Shown here one piece after another: positions 25,031-34,544 of a DNA stretch of 64,000 nucleotides; positions within the stretch are counted from its first letter, which is position 1; each line of letters starts with the position of its first letter. The notes below the pieces were generated by a model that did not search any database, had not been told where the DNA came from, and was given only the letters and a program-made list of their open reading frames with translations. Source of the DNA: Betaproteobacteria bacterium (GTDB taxonomy: Bacteria > Pseudomonadota > Gammaproteobacteria > Burkholderiales > Thiobacillaceae); contig JACRAU010000015.1 of assembly GCA_016234655.1 (NCBI GenBank), forward strand, positions 124,001 to 188,000, read 5' to 3'. The translations under genes were made by a program, and so were the position numbers.

Positions 25031-25723
25031 ATGTCACGCAATTTCGCCTTGCTCCCCGCCGCCGGGGTCGGTGCCAGAATGGGCGCGAACGGCCCGAAAC
25101 AGTATCTCGATATCGCCGGCAGGCCGATGATTTGGCACGCGATCCAGGCCTTCGAACGGCATGCCGCGATCGATCGCGTCTACGTCGTGCTATCGGCCGC
25201 CGACGGGCAATGGCAGGCCCACGACTGGCGTGGTTTTAGCAAACTGACGGTGTTGCGTTGCGGCGGCGCGACGCGGGCCGAGAGCGTGCTGAACGGCCTG
25301 GAAGCGATGGCCGGCGAGGTGGCCGAACAGGATTGGGTGTTGGTGCACGACGCGGCCCGGCCCTGCCTGTCTCAAGCCTTGTTGGACAAGCTATTGGCCG
25401 AATTGGCCGAGGACGCGGTGGGCGGCATTCTGGCCGCGCCGGTGGCCGATACGCTCAAGCGCGAAGGGCAGGGCCGGCGCATCCACGAAACCGTGCCGCG
25501 TGCCGGGTTGTGGGGCGCGCAGACGCCGCAGATGTTCCGCCATGGCATGCTGCGCGAGGCGCTGCGCCGGGCCGGCCCCGAGGTGACCGACGAGGCCTCG
25601 GCGGTCGAAAGCCTGGGCCTGTCGCCGCTGCTGGTGGAGAGCGATGCCAGCAACCTGAAGGTGACGTTTCCGCACGATCTGGAAGTGGCCGATTGGTGGC
25701 TGGGGTGCGGCATTCCCCGATAG
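25031..25723 (+). CDS. ispD: 2-C-methyl-D-erythritol 4-phosphate cytidylyltransferase
   Basis: 230 residues. The nucleotide-binding start PAAGVGARMGANGPKQYLDI (about 8-28) and VHDAARPCLS near 105 are diagnostic. It makes CDP-methylerythritol in the MEP isoprenoid pathway. ATG at 25031 is used; a longer frame from 24716 crosses the divergent amrB gene. No ispF follows, which is slightly unusual since ispDF pairs are common; a palindromic repeat and then relA are found instead. Confidence 0.96.
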   Translation: MSRNFALLPAAGVGARMGANGPKQYLDIAGRPMIWHAIQAFERHAAIDRVYVVLSAADGQWQAHDWRGFSKLTVLRCGGATRAESVLNGLEAMAGEVAEQDWVLVHDAARPCLSQALLDKLLAELAEDAVGGILAAPVADTLKREGQGRRIHETVPRAGLWGAQTPQMFRHGMLREALRRAGPEVTDEASAVESLGLSPLLVESDASNLKVTFPHDLEVADWWLGCGIPR

Positions 25724-25748
25724 TCCAATGAGCTTGCAATAAAAGCTG

Positions 25749-25808
25749 CCCTCTCCCCCAGCCCCTCCCCCGCATGCGGGGGAGGGGTGCGCGGCAGCGC
25801 GGGAGAGG
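25749..25808. repeat. GC-rich palindromic repeat, copy 3
   Basis: An outer pair CCCTCTCC/GGGAGAGGG surrounds a 12-base stem CCCCTCCCCCGC/GCGGGGGAGGGG with an AT loop (25762-25787). The central palindrome differs from the copy inside mfd only in the loop. It lies between the convergent ispD and relA and may form a terminating hairpin for both. Confidence 0.85.
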
Positions 25809-25835
25809 GAAAATAATCGGCCACTGTTGGAGTTG

Positions 25836-27998
25836 TTACTTTCTTCGGGCCTGAAACACCCCACGCACGTGGGCGAGCCGGCCCAGGCAGCGCGAGAGCT
25901 GGCCGATGTCGCGCACCTCGCCGGTGAATTCCATGCGCGCCCCGCCGTCGTGCGACAGGGTATTCACCCGCACCACATTGACCTTTTCCTGAACGAAGAC
26001 CTCGGTAATGTCTTTCAGCAAGCCGGCGCGGTCGTGCGCCAGTACCTCGATGTCGATCGCGAATACCTGATTGTCGGCCTTGCCCCAAGCGGCGTGCATT
26101 AGCCGCGTTTGGCGCGCATCGGGCAGACGGGCGACGACCTTGCAGTCGGCCCGGTGGATGCTGACGCCGCGCCCTTGCGTGGTATAGCCGACGATGGGCT
26201 CGGGCGGCGCCGGTTTGCAGCAGCCGGCCAGGGTGGTCAGCATGCCGGCCTCGCCCTCGATCAGCACGCCGGACGGCGAGGTCTTGCTCTTGCGCCGGCC
26301 GAGCAGAGGTTTGGCCGGGGCCGGCTGGAATTCGTCCTGCAAGGCCTTGGCCAGGCCGCCGCTGCCGAGGTCGCCGCGGCCTAGCGCGGCGAACAGCTCG
26401 TCGAGCTTGGCGAACTTCAGGCGCGCGGCGAGCTTTTCCAGATTGACGTTGTGCAGGCCCAGGCGATGGATCTCGCGCTCCAACAGGTCGCGCCCTTCCT
26501 GGATGTGGGTGTCGATGTCCTGCTGGCGGAACCATTGGCGCACCTTGGCCTGCGCGCGCGAGGTCTTCAGGAAACCGACCGCCGGGTTGAGCCAGTCGCG
26601 GCTGGGGCCGCCTTCCTTGACCGTCAGTATTTCCACCCGCTGGCCGCTTTTGAGCGCGGTGTCCAGCGGCATCAGCACGCCGTCGACCTTGGCGCCACGG
26701 CAGCGGTGGCCGAGCTCGGTGTGCACGGCATAAGCGAAGTCGACCGGCGTCGCGCCGGCGGCCAACGCGACCACGCGGCCCTGCGGCGTCAGCGCGAATA
26801 CCTCGTCGTGGAACAGCTCGTTCTTGAACTGTTCGGCCAGTTCCGCGCTGTCGGCCAGCTCGTTCTTCCAGGCCAGCACCTGGCGCAGCCAGGCGATCTT
26901 CTCTTGCAGCTTCTCGCCGCTGCCGCCGCCCTCCTTGTAGCGCCAGTGCGCGGCCATGCCCAGCTCGGCCTCCTGGTGCATGTCGGCGGTGCGGATCTGC
27001 ACCTCCAGCGCCTTGTCGTCCGGGCCGATCACCGCCGTGTGCAGCGAGCGGTAGCCGTTGCCCTTGGGCCGCGAGATGTAGTCGTCGAACTGGCCGGGGA
27101 TCGGCTGCCACAACTGATGCACCAGGCCGAGCACGTGGTAGCAGTCCTTCACGTCACGCACCAGCACGCGCACCGCGCGTACGTCGTAGACCTCGTCGAA
27201 GGACAGGTGCTTCTTGCGCATCTTGTTCAGGATGCTGGCGATGTGCTTGGGTCGGCCGGAGATGGCGGCGCCCTTGATGCCGGCCTTGTCCAGTTCGGCG
27301 CCGAGGCTCCGGATGACCTGCTCGATATAGCCCTCGCGCTCGATGCGCTTCTCGTCCAGGTGTTGGGCGATCTCTTTGTAGGTGTCGGGTTCCAGATAGC
27401 GGCAGGCCAGGTCCTCCAGTTCCCACTTCAGCTGCCAGACGCCGAGCCGGTTGGCGAGCGGGGCGTAGAGCTCGCGCGTTTCCAAGGCGGCCTTGCGCCG
27501 TTTTTCTTCGTTGTCTTTGGCCAGCTCGCGCAGGGCACAGGCCCGGTCGGCCAGCTTGATCAGCACGACGCGGATGTCGTCGGTCATGGCCAGCAGCATC
27601 TGGCGCAGGGCCTCGCTCTGGCCGCCCTCGACCGGGCTGTCGGACAGCAGGCGGTCCATGCGCGCGAGGCTCAGGCAGCCTTGGGTCAGCCGGTTGACGG
27701 CGGGGCCGAAGGCGGGGGTCAGTTGCTCGGGTTTGAGTTGCGCCTCGGGCAGGCCCCGGATCAGCGCGGCGACGACGGTGTCGGCATCGAGGCCCATGCC
27801 GGCCAATTGCATGGCGCTGGCCAGGGCGTGATCGCTCAGCGCTATGCCGCTGTCCGCAGTCAATGCGTCTTCGTGTTCGAGCAGGAAATCCAGGGCGCGT
27901 CGTATACGCGCGGTTTGATCCGCGCCGTAGCGTTCGGCGATCTGGCCGAGCCAGCCTTCCGCATCGCGGGCCGCGTGGCTGAGGGCGTGGGTGACCAT
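25836..27998 (-). CDS. relA: (p)ppGpp synthetase RelA
   Basis: 720 residues: a pseudo-HD hydrolase region (about 30-180), synthetase (about 235-350), TGS (about 390-450) and a C-terminal ACT domain (about 640-720). The hydrolase HDxxED motif is missing (ALIRGLPEAQL stands there). The synthetase has the RelA-type acidic stretch (QFDDYI) where bifunctional Rel/SpoT has RFKD. So it is a synthetase-only RelA that responds to uncharged tRNA on ribosomes. A SpoT with hydrolase should be encoded elsewhere. bamD lies upstream on the same strand. Confidence 0.95.
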   Translation of the reverse strand: MVTHALSHAARDAEGWLGQIAERYGADQTARIRRALDFLLEHEDALTADSGIALSDHALASAMQLAGMGLDADTVVAALIRGLPEAQLKPEQLTPAFGPAVNRLTQGCLSLARMDRLLSDSPVEGGQSEALRQMLLAMTDDIRVVLIKLADRACALRELAKDNEEKRRKAALETRELYAPLANRLGVWQLKWELEDLACRYLEPDTYKEIAQHLDEKRIEREGYIEQVIRSLGAELDKAGIKGAAISGRPKHIASILNKMRKKHLSFDEVYDVRAVRVLVRDVKDCYHVLGLVHQLWQPIPGQFDDYISRPKGNGYRSLHTAVIGPDDKALEVQIRTADMHQEAELGMAAHWRYKEGGGSGEKLQEKIAWLRQVLAWKNELADSAELAEQFKNELFHDEVFALTPQGRVVALAAGATPVDFAYAVHTELGHRCRGAKVDGVLMPLDTALKSGQRVEILTVKEGGPSRDWLNPAVGFLKTSRAQAKVRQWFRQQDIDTHIQEGRDLLEREIHRLGLHNVNLEKLAARLKFAKLDELFAALGRGDLGSGGLAKALQDEFQPAPAKPLLGRRKSKTSPSGVLIEGEAGMLTTLAGCCKPAPPEPIVGYTTQGRGVSIHRADCKVVARLPDARQTRLMHAAWGKADNQVFAIDIEVLAHDRAGLLKDITEVFVQEKVNVVRVNTLSHDGGARMEFTGEVRDIGQLSRCLGRLAHVRGVFQARRK

Positions 27999-28007
27999 TT
28001 CAAAGCG

Positions 28008-28062
28008 CCGAGTGATTGGTACCGCGTATCGAGTTGAGCATCATCGTTAACGCATCACTCGG
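28008..28062. repeat. Inverted repeat between bamD and relA
   Basis: CCGAGTGAT (28008-28016) and ATCACTCGG (28054-28062) are exact reverse complements, 37 bases apart, with a further CTCGGT copy just after. It lies between the bamD stop and the relA start. It could be a weak hairpin or the ends of a small decayed element. No T run is present. Confidence 0.5.
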
Positions 28063-28074
28063 TACTCGGTGCTG

Positions 28075-28863
28075 CTACCAGAACTTCCACCAGGCCTTTT
28101 CTTCTTGCTTGGCCTTGCCCGTCAGATAGGCGCTGTTCGGGAAGTTTTGCTTGAGCACGCGCAAGGCATCCTGGCTCAAATCGCCCAGGTTCATGGCGGC
28201 GTAGCCCTTGGCCATGAGGTAGAGCGCCTCTTCCAGCGCGGGGGCCTGCGGGTAATGCTCCAGCACATATTTGGCCCGGTTGACGGCGGCGACATGGGCG
28301 CCGCGCTTTTGGTAGTAGCGCGCGACATGGACTTCGTACATGGCCAGCGCGTTGACCAGGTACTTCATGCGCGCGACGGCATCCGGCGTGTATTTGCTGT
28401 TCGGATAGCGGGTGACCAATTCCTTGAAGGTCTCGAAGGCCTCGCGCGCGGCGCGCGGGTCGCGCTCGCTCATGTCCTGCTCGCCCAGGTTGGCGAGTAG
28501 GCTTTTGTCCTCGATGAAGTTGGCCAGGCCTTTCAGGTAGTAAGCGTAATCGACGTGCGCATGGTTGGGGTGCAGCTTGATGAAGCGGTCGCAGGCGGCG
28601 ATGGCCGACACCGCTTCGTTGTCCTTGTAATAGGCATAGGCCACTTCGAGTTGGGCCTGCTGCGCATAGGGGCCGTAAGGGTAGCGCGCCTCCAGTTTCT
28701 CGAACAGCTCGATGGCCTTGGTGTAGTTGGCTTCCTGCAATTCGCCCTTGGCCGTGTTGTACAGCTTCGAGGCCGACCAGCCCTTGGTTTCGTCGATCTG
28801 ATCGGGCAGCAGGCTGCAACCGGCGAGGAGGGCAAGGAGTAATGCGGCTAAAATGCGTTTCAT
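28075..28863 (-). CDS. bamD: Outer-membrane assembly lipoprotein BamD
   Basis: 262 residues with a lipoprotein signal (LLALLAGCSLLPD) and TPR repeats throughout (YTKAIELFEKLEARYPYGPYA near 48-68). BamD is an essential part of the BAM complex that inserts beta-barrel proteins; bamE is also in this window (57.4 kb). It diverges from rluD over 45 bp, a conserved arrangement in proteobacteria. Length matches the family. Confidence 0.97.
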   Translation of the reverse strand: MKRILAALLLALLAGCSLLPDQIDETKGWSASKLYNTAKGELQEANYTKAIELFEKLEARYPYGPYAQQAQLEVAYAYYKDNEAVSAIAACDRFIKLHPNHAHVDYAYYLKGLANFIEDKSLLANLGEQDMSERDPRAAREAFETFKELVTRYPNSKYTPDAVARMKYLVNALAMYEVHVARYYQKRGAHVAAVNRAKYVLEHYPQAPALEEALYLMAKGYAAMNLGDLSQDALRVLKQNFPNSAYLTGKAKQEEKAWWKFW

Positions 28864-28908
28864 TTGAAGACACCTTGATGTGTTCGCCGGATTATAACCG
28901 GCCTAGTC

Positions 28909-29823
28909 ATGAGCCAAAGCCTGAACCTGACCATCCCCATCGAACATGCCGGCCGGCGTCTGGACCAAAGCCTGGCCGAGCTGTTGCCCGACTATTCGCG
29001 CAGCCGCATCCAGGCCTGGTGCGACGAGGGCCTGGTGCTGATGGACGGCCGCGCCGTCGGCCGCAAGCACAAGGTCTGGGGCGGCGAGACGGTGTTGCTG
29101 CAACCCCAGGCTCACCCGTCGGAGCAGCCCTATCAGGCCGAAGATATCGCGCTCGACATCGTCTACGAAGATGCCGACGTGCTGGTGCTGAACAAGCCGG
29201 TGGGGCTGGTCACCCACCCCGGCGCCGGCAACTGGGCGGGCACCTTGCTCAATGCGCTGCTGCACCACGCGCCGCAACTGGCCGAGGTGCCGCGTGCCGG
29301 CATCGTGCACCGGCTGGACAAGGACACCTCGGGCCTGATGGTGGTGGCCAAGACCCTCACCGCGCAAACCCGGCTGGTGCGCGAGTTGCAGGCGCGCACG
29401 GTCAAACGCACCTATTGGGCAGTGGCCATCGGCGAATTGGAGAAGGACGCGGGCGAGGTCGAGGCGCCGATCGGCCGTCACCCGACCCAGCGTACCCGGA
29501 TGGCGGTGGTCGAATCGGGCAAGCCAGCCTTGACCCGCTACCGGGTGCTCAAACGCTACCCCGGCGCGACCTGGGTCGAGTGCCAACTCGCCACCGGCCG
29601 CACCCACCAGATTCGGGTGCATCTGGCCCACCTGGGCCATCCGCTGCTGGGCGATGCGGTCTACGCCGGGCACAAGCGCTGCCGCTGGGATTTCCACCGC
29701 CAGGCCCTGCACGCGGTGCGCCTGGGTTTCGTGCATCCGGCGACCGGCGAGGCCATGGCGTTCGAGGCGCTGCCGCCGGATGACTTCAAGCAACTCTTGG
29801 AGGCACTCGATGCTGCCGAATGA
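28909..29823 (+). CDS. rluD: 23S rRNA pseudouridine synthase RluD
   Basis: 304 residues: an N-terminal S4 domain (about 14-75) and an RluA-type catalytic domain with GIVHRLDKDTSGLMVVAKT near residue 135, containing the catalytic Asp, then RTHQIRVHLAHLGHPLLGD near 230. It modifies uridines in helix 69 of 23S rRNA. ATG at 28909. Its end overlaps pgeF by 14 bases, so the two are translationally coupled as in many proteobacteria. Confidence 0.96.
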   Translation: MSQSLNLTIPIEHAGRRLDQSLAELLPDYSRSRIQAWCDEGLVLMDGRAVGRKHKVWGGETVLLQPQAHPSEQPYQAEDIALDIVYEDADVLVLNKPVGLVTHPGAGNWAGTLLNALLHHAPQLAEVPRAGIVHRLDKDTSGLMVVAKTLTAQTRLVRELQARTVKRTYWAVAIGELEKDAGEVEAPIGRHPTQRTRMAVVESGKPALTRYRVLKRYPGATWVECQLATGRTHQIRVHLAHLGHPLLGDAVYAGHKRCRWDFHRQALHAVRLGFVHPATGEAMAFEALPPDDFKQLLEALDAAE

Positions 29824-30565
29824 CTGGCTGAAGCCGGATTGGCCGGCACCGGAACGTGTGCGCGGTTTCATGACCACGCGCCATGGCGGCGTCAGCCAGC
29901 CGCCGTACGACAGCCTGAACCCGGCCAGCCACGTCGGCGACGATCTGCTCGACGTGGCCGAGAACCGAGCCATCCTGCGCCGCCATCTGCCGGCCGAGCC
30001 GCTCTGGCTCAACCAGGTGCATGGAGATCGGGTGGCCGAGGCGGGGCTCGATGCCGAGGGCAGCGAGGCCGATGCCTGCGTAGCCCGAGCGCCGGGCCGG
30101 GTCTGCGCGGTGCTGACCGCCGATTGCCTGCCGGTATTGTTCTGCGATGCGGCCGGCACGGTGGTCGCCGCCGCCCATGCCGGCTGGCGCGGCCTGGCCG
30201 GCGGTGTGCTGGAGCGCACGGTCGAGGCGATGCGGGTGCCGCCGGAAACTATCATGGCCTGGCTGGGCGCGGCCATTGGGCCGGATAGCTTCGAGGTCGG
30301 CCCCGAGGTGCGCGAGGCCTTCATCGCCCACGACCCCTTGGCGGGCACCGCCTTTCGGCCGGCCTTGCCCGGCACGCTGGACGAAGTGCCGCACAAGTGG
30401 CTTTGCGACATCTACGCCCTGGCCCGTATTCGGCTCGCCCGCATCGGCGTCAGCCAAGTCTATGGCGGCGGCCTTTGCACGCTACGCGATGCCGGGCGTT
30501 TCTATTCCTACCGGCGCGAGCAGAAGACCGGGCGCATGGCCAGCCTGATCTGGCTGGCGGAATAG
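29810..30565 (+). CDS. pgeF: PgeF/YfiH family protein (multicopper-oxidase-like, LACC1 family)
   Basis: 251 residues. Family markers are FMTTRHGGVSQPPYDSLN near 18-36, NQVHGD near 67, TADCLPVLFCD near 103 and AAHAGWRGLAGG near 122, which provide the His/Cys zinc site. E. coli YfiH is reported to edit peptidoglycan precursors, and the LACC1 family acts on purine nucleosides. ATG at 29810 starts inside the end of rluD; the longer frame from 29654 is a shadow of rluD. Pairing with rluD is conserved. Confidence 0.9.
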   Translation: MLPNDWLKPDWPAPERVRGFMTTRHGGVSQPPYDSLNPASHVGDDLLDVAENRAILRRHLPAEPLWLNQVHGDRVAEAGLDAEGSEADACVARAPGRVCAVLTADCLPVLFCDAAGTVVAAAHAGWRGLAGGVLERTVEAMRVPPETIMAWLGAAIGPDSFEVGPEVREAFIAHDPLAGTAFRPALPGTLDEVPHKWLCDIYALARIRLARIGVSQVYGGGLCTLRDAGRFYSYRREQKTGRMASLIWLAE

Positions 30566-30630
30566 GCCGGGCTGCCGCTCTTCGGTAGAATCCCTTCCTT
30601 TGGCCTTGCCCATACGCAGATAACGCCTCG

Positions 30631-31446
30631 ATGACTACCTTAGCCTGGATTCTGATAGCCGGTACCGCCGGCGGTGTGCTGTCCGTGCTGTTCGCCATGC
30701 TCGCCCTGAGGGCGCGGGTGGAGTGGGTGCCGGTGATGGTGAGCTATGCCATCGGCGCCTTGCTTGGCGCGGCCTTCCTGGAGGTGCTGCCGCATGCGCT
30801 GGAGTTGACCGGCGATTTCCAGCGGATCGGCATGAGCGTGCTGGGCGGCATCATGCTGTTCTTCCTGCTGGAAAAGCTGGTGCTCTGGCGCCATTGCCAT
30901 GTCGAGGCCTGCGAGGCCCATGGCGCCCATGCCTCGGCTCACGATCATGGCCGCTCGGGCCTGATGATCACCGTGGGCGACACCATGCACAACTTCGTCG
31001 ACGGCGTGATCATCGCCGCCGCCTTTCTGGTCGACCTCAAGCTCGGCGTGGTGACGACGGTGGCCATCATCGCCCACGAAATTCCGCAGGAGATGGGCGA
31101 TTTCCTGATCTTGCTGCACTCGGGTTACAGCCGGCGCAAGGCGCTCATGCTCAACCTGGTCAGCAGCCTGGCCACCCTGGTCGGCGGCGTGCTCGGCTAT
31201 TACGCCCTGGCCCCGGTGCAGCAGGCCATGCCCTACATGCTGGCCCTGGCCGCCTCGGGCATGATCTACGTCGCGGTGGCCGACCTGATCCCCGGCCTGC
31301 ACAAGCGGGTGGAGTTGTCCCACACCGGCGCGCAGATCGCGTTAATTCTCTGCGGCGTGTTGACGGTCTGGCTGGTCGGCGACCTGGCCGAGACTTGGTT
31401 TGGCGCGGCGGCGGAGCAGCTTGGCCATGAGGTACAGGGGCACTAA
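30631..31446 (+). CDS. ZIP family metal transporter
   Basis: 271 residues with about eight membrane segments. The metal-pathway motifs are TMHNFVDGVIIAAA near 118 and AIIAHEIPQEMGDFL near 147, both typical of ZIP transporters (HNxxDG and HExPxExG). A cytoplasmic His-rich loop (HCHVEACEAHGAHASAHDH, about 88-107) probably binds zinc or iron. It likely imports a divalent metal into the cytoplasm. Its 3' end overlaps a small convergent membrane-protein gene by about 105 bases. Confidence 0.93.
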   Translation: MTTLAWILIAGTAGGVLSVLFAMLALRARVEWVPVMVSYAIGALLGAAFLEVLPHALELTGDFQRIGMSVLGGIMLFFLLEKLVLWRHCHVEACEAHGAHASAHDHGRSGLMITVGDTMHNFVDGVIIAAAFLVDLKLGVVTTVAIIAHEIPQEMGDFLILLHSGYSRRKALMLNLVSSLATLVGGVLGYYALAPVQQAMPYMLALAASGMIYVAVADLIPGLHKRVELSHTGAQIALILCGVLTVWLVGDLAETWFGAAAEQLGHEVQGH

Positions 31447-31551
31447 ACCCAGGCCGAGGAACACGGCCAGGCCCGACCAAATGCTGTCCGCCGTGATGGT
31501 CATCATCAGGATGATGTAACCGTAGCCGATGGCGATAATGAGTGCGTACAT
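31342..31551 (-). CDS. Small two-segment membrane protein of unknown function
   Basis: 69 residues from MYALIIAIGYGYIILMMTIT, preceded by GGAG five bases before the ATG, which selects this start over a longer frame from 31671. Two hydrophobic segments (about 2-20 and 27-44) are followed by a basic cytoplasmic tail (KLLRRRAKP). Its last 105 bases overlap the convergent ZIP gene, so the tail sequence is constrained by that gene. Orphan, no recognised family. Confidence 0.6.
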   Translation of the reverse strand: MYALIIAIGYGYIILMMTITADSIWSGLAVFLGLGLVPLYLMAKLLRRRAKPSLGQVADQPDRQHAAEN

Positions 31552-31649
31552 GGCTGCTCCCGAAAATACGGCGCGAAATGTAGCAGTTTTTCCGGACGAA
31601 TGAACTTTCCAGCGGGGACAGGCTCGATGCCGCTCCCGAAAACGATCGA

Positions 31650-32969
31650 ATGACCATGCAGACCCTGCCAAAAATCGGCTTTGTTTCCCTCGGTTGCCCG
31701 AAGAACACCTTCGATTCCGAACGCATCTTGACCCAGTTGCGGGCCGAGGGCTATCTCATCGTGCCGACCTACGACGATGCCGATCTGGTGGTGGTCAATA
31801 CCTGCGGCTTCATCGATGCGGCGGTGGAGGAGAGCCTGGACGCCATCGGCGAGGCCTTGCGCGAGAACGGCAAGGTCATCGTCACCGGCTGCCTGGGGGC
31901 GCGCGAGGGTGTGGTCGAGACCGCCCACCCGCAGGTGCTGGCGGTGACCGGGCCGCATGCGACCGAGGCGGTGATGGCGGTGGTGCACGAGCATCTGCCC
32001 AAGCCGCACGACCCTTACACCGATCTCATTCCGCCTGGCGGCCTCAAGCTCACGCCGCGGCATTACGCCTATCTGAAGATATCCGAGGGCTGCAACCACC
32101 GCTGCACCTTCTGCATCATCCCGTCCTTGCGCGGCGACCTGGTCAGCCGGCCGGTGGGCGAGGTGCTGGCCGAGGCCGAGGCCCTGGCCAAGGCCGGGGT
32201 GAAGGAACTGTTGATCGTGTCGCAGGACACCTCGGCTTATGGCGTCGACCTGAAATACCGCACCGGTTTCTGGGGCGGCCGGCCGGTGAAGACGCGCCTA
32301 TCGGAATTGGCCCAGGCCCTGGGCGAGATGGGCATCTGGGTGCGGCTGCATTATGTCTACCCGTATCCCAGCGTCGACGACATCATTCCGCTGATGGCGG
32401 AGGGGAAAATTCTTCCCTATCTGGACATCCCGTTCCAGCACGCCAGCCCGCGCATCTTGAAGGCGATGAAGCGGCCGGCGGCGGCAGAGAACACCCTGCG
32501 CCGGATCGAGAAGTGGCGCGAGATTTGCCCTGAACTGGTGATTCGCAGCACCTTTATCGCGGGCTTTCCGGGCGAGACAGAAGACGACTTCGACCAGTTG
32601 CTGGATTTCCTCGAGGCTGCGCAACTCGATCGCGTCGGCTGCTTCACCTATTCGGCGGTGGAGGGTGCGGCGGCCAATGCCTTGCCCGATCCGGTCGACG
32701 AGGATGTGAAGATGGATCGTCTGGCGCGCTTGATGGATGTGCAGGCTGACATCAGCGCTGCGCGGCTGCGTGCCCGTCGGGGTCAGGAACTGACCGTGCT
32801 GATCGATGAGGTGGCCGGCGGCCGCGCCGTGGGCCGCAGTTATGCCGATGCGCCCGAGATCGATGGCGTGGTCCACATCGCCCAGGGCGCTGGGCTCAAG
32901 GTCGGCGATTTCGTCCGAGTGAAGATCACCCGCACCGACGATTACGATCTGTGGGGCAAGCCGCTATGA
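31650..32969 (+). CDS. rimO: Ribosomal protein S12 methylthiotransferase RimO
   Basis: 439 residues. An N-terminal UPF0004 domain carries three cluster cysteines (SLGCPKN, VVNTCGF, VTGCLGA), the radical SAM motif is CNHRCTFC near residue 150, and a TRAM domain ends the protein (about 370-435). It adds a methylthio group to an aspartate of S12. The usual LVDSE after CPKN reads TFDSE here, a small change. It overlaps the Nudix gene by four bases (ATGA). Confidence 0.96.
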   Translation: MTMQTLPKIGFVSLGCPKNTFDSERILTQLRAEGYLIVPTYDDADLVVVNTCGFIDAAVEESLDAIGEALRENGKVIVTGCLGAREGVVETAHPQVLAVTGPHATEAVMAVVHEHLPKPHDPYTDLIPPGGLKLTPRHYAYLKISEGCNHRCTFCIIPSLRGDLVSRPVGEVLAEAEALAKAGVKELLIVSQDTSAYGVDLKYRTGFWGGRPVKTRLSELAQALGEMGIWVRLHYVYPYPSVDDIIPLMAEGKILPYLDIPFQHASPRILKAMKRPAAAENTLRRIEKWREICPELVIRSTFIAGFPGETEDDFDQLLDFLEAAQLDRVGCFTYSAVEGAAANALPDPVDEDVKMDRLARLMDVQADISAARLRARRGQELTVLIDEVAGGRAVGRSYADAPEIDGVVHIAQGAGLKVGDFVRVKITRTDDYDLWGKPL

Positions 32970-33430
32970 GCGAGGCCATCTGGAAACCGCATGTGGTGGT
33001 GGCCGCCATCGTCGAGCGCGACGGCCGCTTCCTGCTGGTCGAGGAAGAGACCGACGAGGGCGTGCGTTTCAACCAGCCGGCCGGCCATTTGGAGGAGGGC
33101 GAGACCCTGCTCGATGCCGTTCGCCGCGAGGTGATGGAGGAGACTGCGCATCGCTTTGAACCGCAGGCCTTGCTTGGCGTCTATCGTTGGCGGCATCCGG
33201 CGAAGGGTCGCACCTATCTGCGCTTCGCCTTCACCGGCGAGGTGCACGGCCATGAGCCGGAGCGCGCTTTGGATACCGGTATTTTGCGCGCGGTCTGGCT
33301 GACCCCGGCCGAGATCGAGGTGGTGCGCGCGCGTCACCGCAGCCCGCTGATCCAGCGCTGCATCGAGGACTATCGACGCGGCCAGCGCTTCCCGCTTGAT
33401 CTGATCAACGAATTGGGCGCCGAGCCATGA
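32966..33430 (+). CDS. Nudix hydrolase (NudJ-like)
   Basis: 154 residues with a complete Nudix box, [20 protein letters not shown], at about residues 37-56. The family removes nucleoside diphosphates; resemblance to NudJ (HMP-PP and nucleoside triphosphate phosphatase) is suggested by its length, NQPAGHLE and the neighbouring mnmA, as in E. coli. ATG at 32966 overlaps the rimO stop. Exact substrate cannot be read from sequence. Confidence 0.9.
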   Translation: MSEAIWKPHVVVAAIVERDGRFLLVEEETDEGVRFNQPAGHLEEGETLLDAVRREVMEETAHRFEPQALLGVYRWRHPAKGRTYLRFAFTGEVHGHEPERALDTGILRAVWLTPAEIEVVRARHRSPLIQRCIEDYRRGQRFPLDLINELGAEP

Positions 33431-33473
33431 TGGTCTGTCTCCTCACGCCTGACTTCTCACACCTCACACCAAT

Positions 33474-34544
33474 ATGAGCCGCATCGTGGTCGGCCTCTCC
33501 GGCGGCGTCGATTCCGCCGTCACCGCCTGGCTCCTGAAGCAGCAGGGGCACGAGGTGGTCGGCGTGTTCATGAAAAACTGGGAGGCCGACGACCTCGAGG
33601 CCGACTGCCCGATCGAGCAGGACTTCAAGGACGTGCTGGCGGTGGGCGAGGTGCTCGGCATCGAGATCGAGCTGGTGAACTTCAGCCGCGAGTACCAGGA
33701 CCGGGTCTTCGCCTACTTTCTCCAGGAATACCAAGCGGGCCGCACGCCCAACCCGGACGTACTGTGCAATGCCGAGATCAAGTTCAAGGCTTTTCTCGAT
33801 CACGCGATGACCTTGAAGGCGGACTTCATCGCCACCGGCCACTATGCGCGCTTGGAGGGCGAAGCGCCCAAGCGCAAGCTCATGAAGGCGGTCGATCTCA
33901 ACAAGGACCAGAGCTACTTCCTCTACCGCCTGCAACAGCACCAGATCGCCCGTGCCTTGTTCCCCTTGGGCGGCCTGCCCAAGCCCGAGGTGCGTGCGCT
34001 GGCGCAGAAGGCGGGGCTACCCAATTACGCCAAGAAGGATTCGACCGGCATCTGTTTCATCGGCGAACGGCCGTTCCGGGATTTTTTACAGCGCTTCCTG
34101 CCGACCCAGCCGGGTGTCATGCGCACGCCGGAGGGCCGGGTGATCGGTGAGCACCTCGGCCTGATGTATTACACCTTGGGCCAGCGCCAGGGCTTAGGAA
34201 TAGGTGGGGTGAAGGGGGCGGAGGAGGGCGTGCCTTGGTTCGTCGCCGGCAAGGACATGGCCAAGAACGAGCTCATCGTGGTGCAGGGCCACGAGCACCC
34301 GCTGCTGTTGAGTACGGAATTACAGGCGCACGATTTGAGTTGGGTTGGCCCGGTGCCCGAAATCGGCCGACGCTACGGTGCCAAGACCCGATACCGGCAG
34401 CAGGATGCCGCCTGCACGGTCGAGGCCATGTCGGATGGACACTTGAAACTGGTGTTCGATGAGCCGCAGTGGGCGGTGACGCCGGGGCAGTCTGTCGTGC
34501 TGTATGACGGCGAGGTCTGCCTCGGCGGCGGGATTATCCTGTAG
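33474..34544 (+). CDS. mnmA: tRNA 2-thiouridylase MnmA
   Basis: 356 residues. The PP-loop SGGVDSAV lies at residue 9; then FMKNWE near 33, [13 protein letters not shown] near 95-107 with the catalytic Cys, and [10 protein letters not shown] near 190 with the second Cys. It thiolates U34 of Lys, Glu and Gln tRNAs. It follows the Nudix gene after 43 bases that contain a TCACGCCTGACTTCTCACACC stretch. Its stop lies in a REP-like hairpin. Confidence 0.97.
   Translation: MSRIVVGLSGGVDSAVTAWLLKQQGHEVVGVFMKNWEADDLEADCPIEQDFKDVLAVGEVLGIEIELVNFSREYQDRVFAYFLQEYQAGRTPNPDVLCNAEIKFKAFLDHAMTLKADFIATGHYARLEGEAPKRKLMKAVDLNKDQSYFLYRLQQHQIARALFPLGGLPKPEVRALAQKAGLPNYAKKDSTGICFIGERPFRDFLQRFLPTQPGVMRTPEGRVIGEHLGLMYYTLGQRQGLGIGGVKGAEEGVPWFVAGKDMAKNELIVVQGHEHPLLLSTELQAHDLSWVGPVPEIGRRYGAKTRYRQQDAACTVEAMSDGHLKLVFDEPQWAVTPGQSVVLYDGEVCLGGGIIL

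Noticed and set aside
26451-28037. 528-residue open frame antisense to relA
   Set aside because: Same kind of shadow; relA on the other strand has all its domains.
28008-28062. Terminator between bamD and relA
   Set aside because: The stem is short with a long loop and no T run follows on the minus strand; kept only as an inverted repeat.
29654-29809. N-terminal extension of pgeF within rluD
   Set aside because: Out-of-frame shadow of rluD; the family N-terminus starts at 29810.
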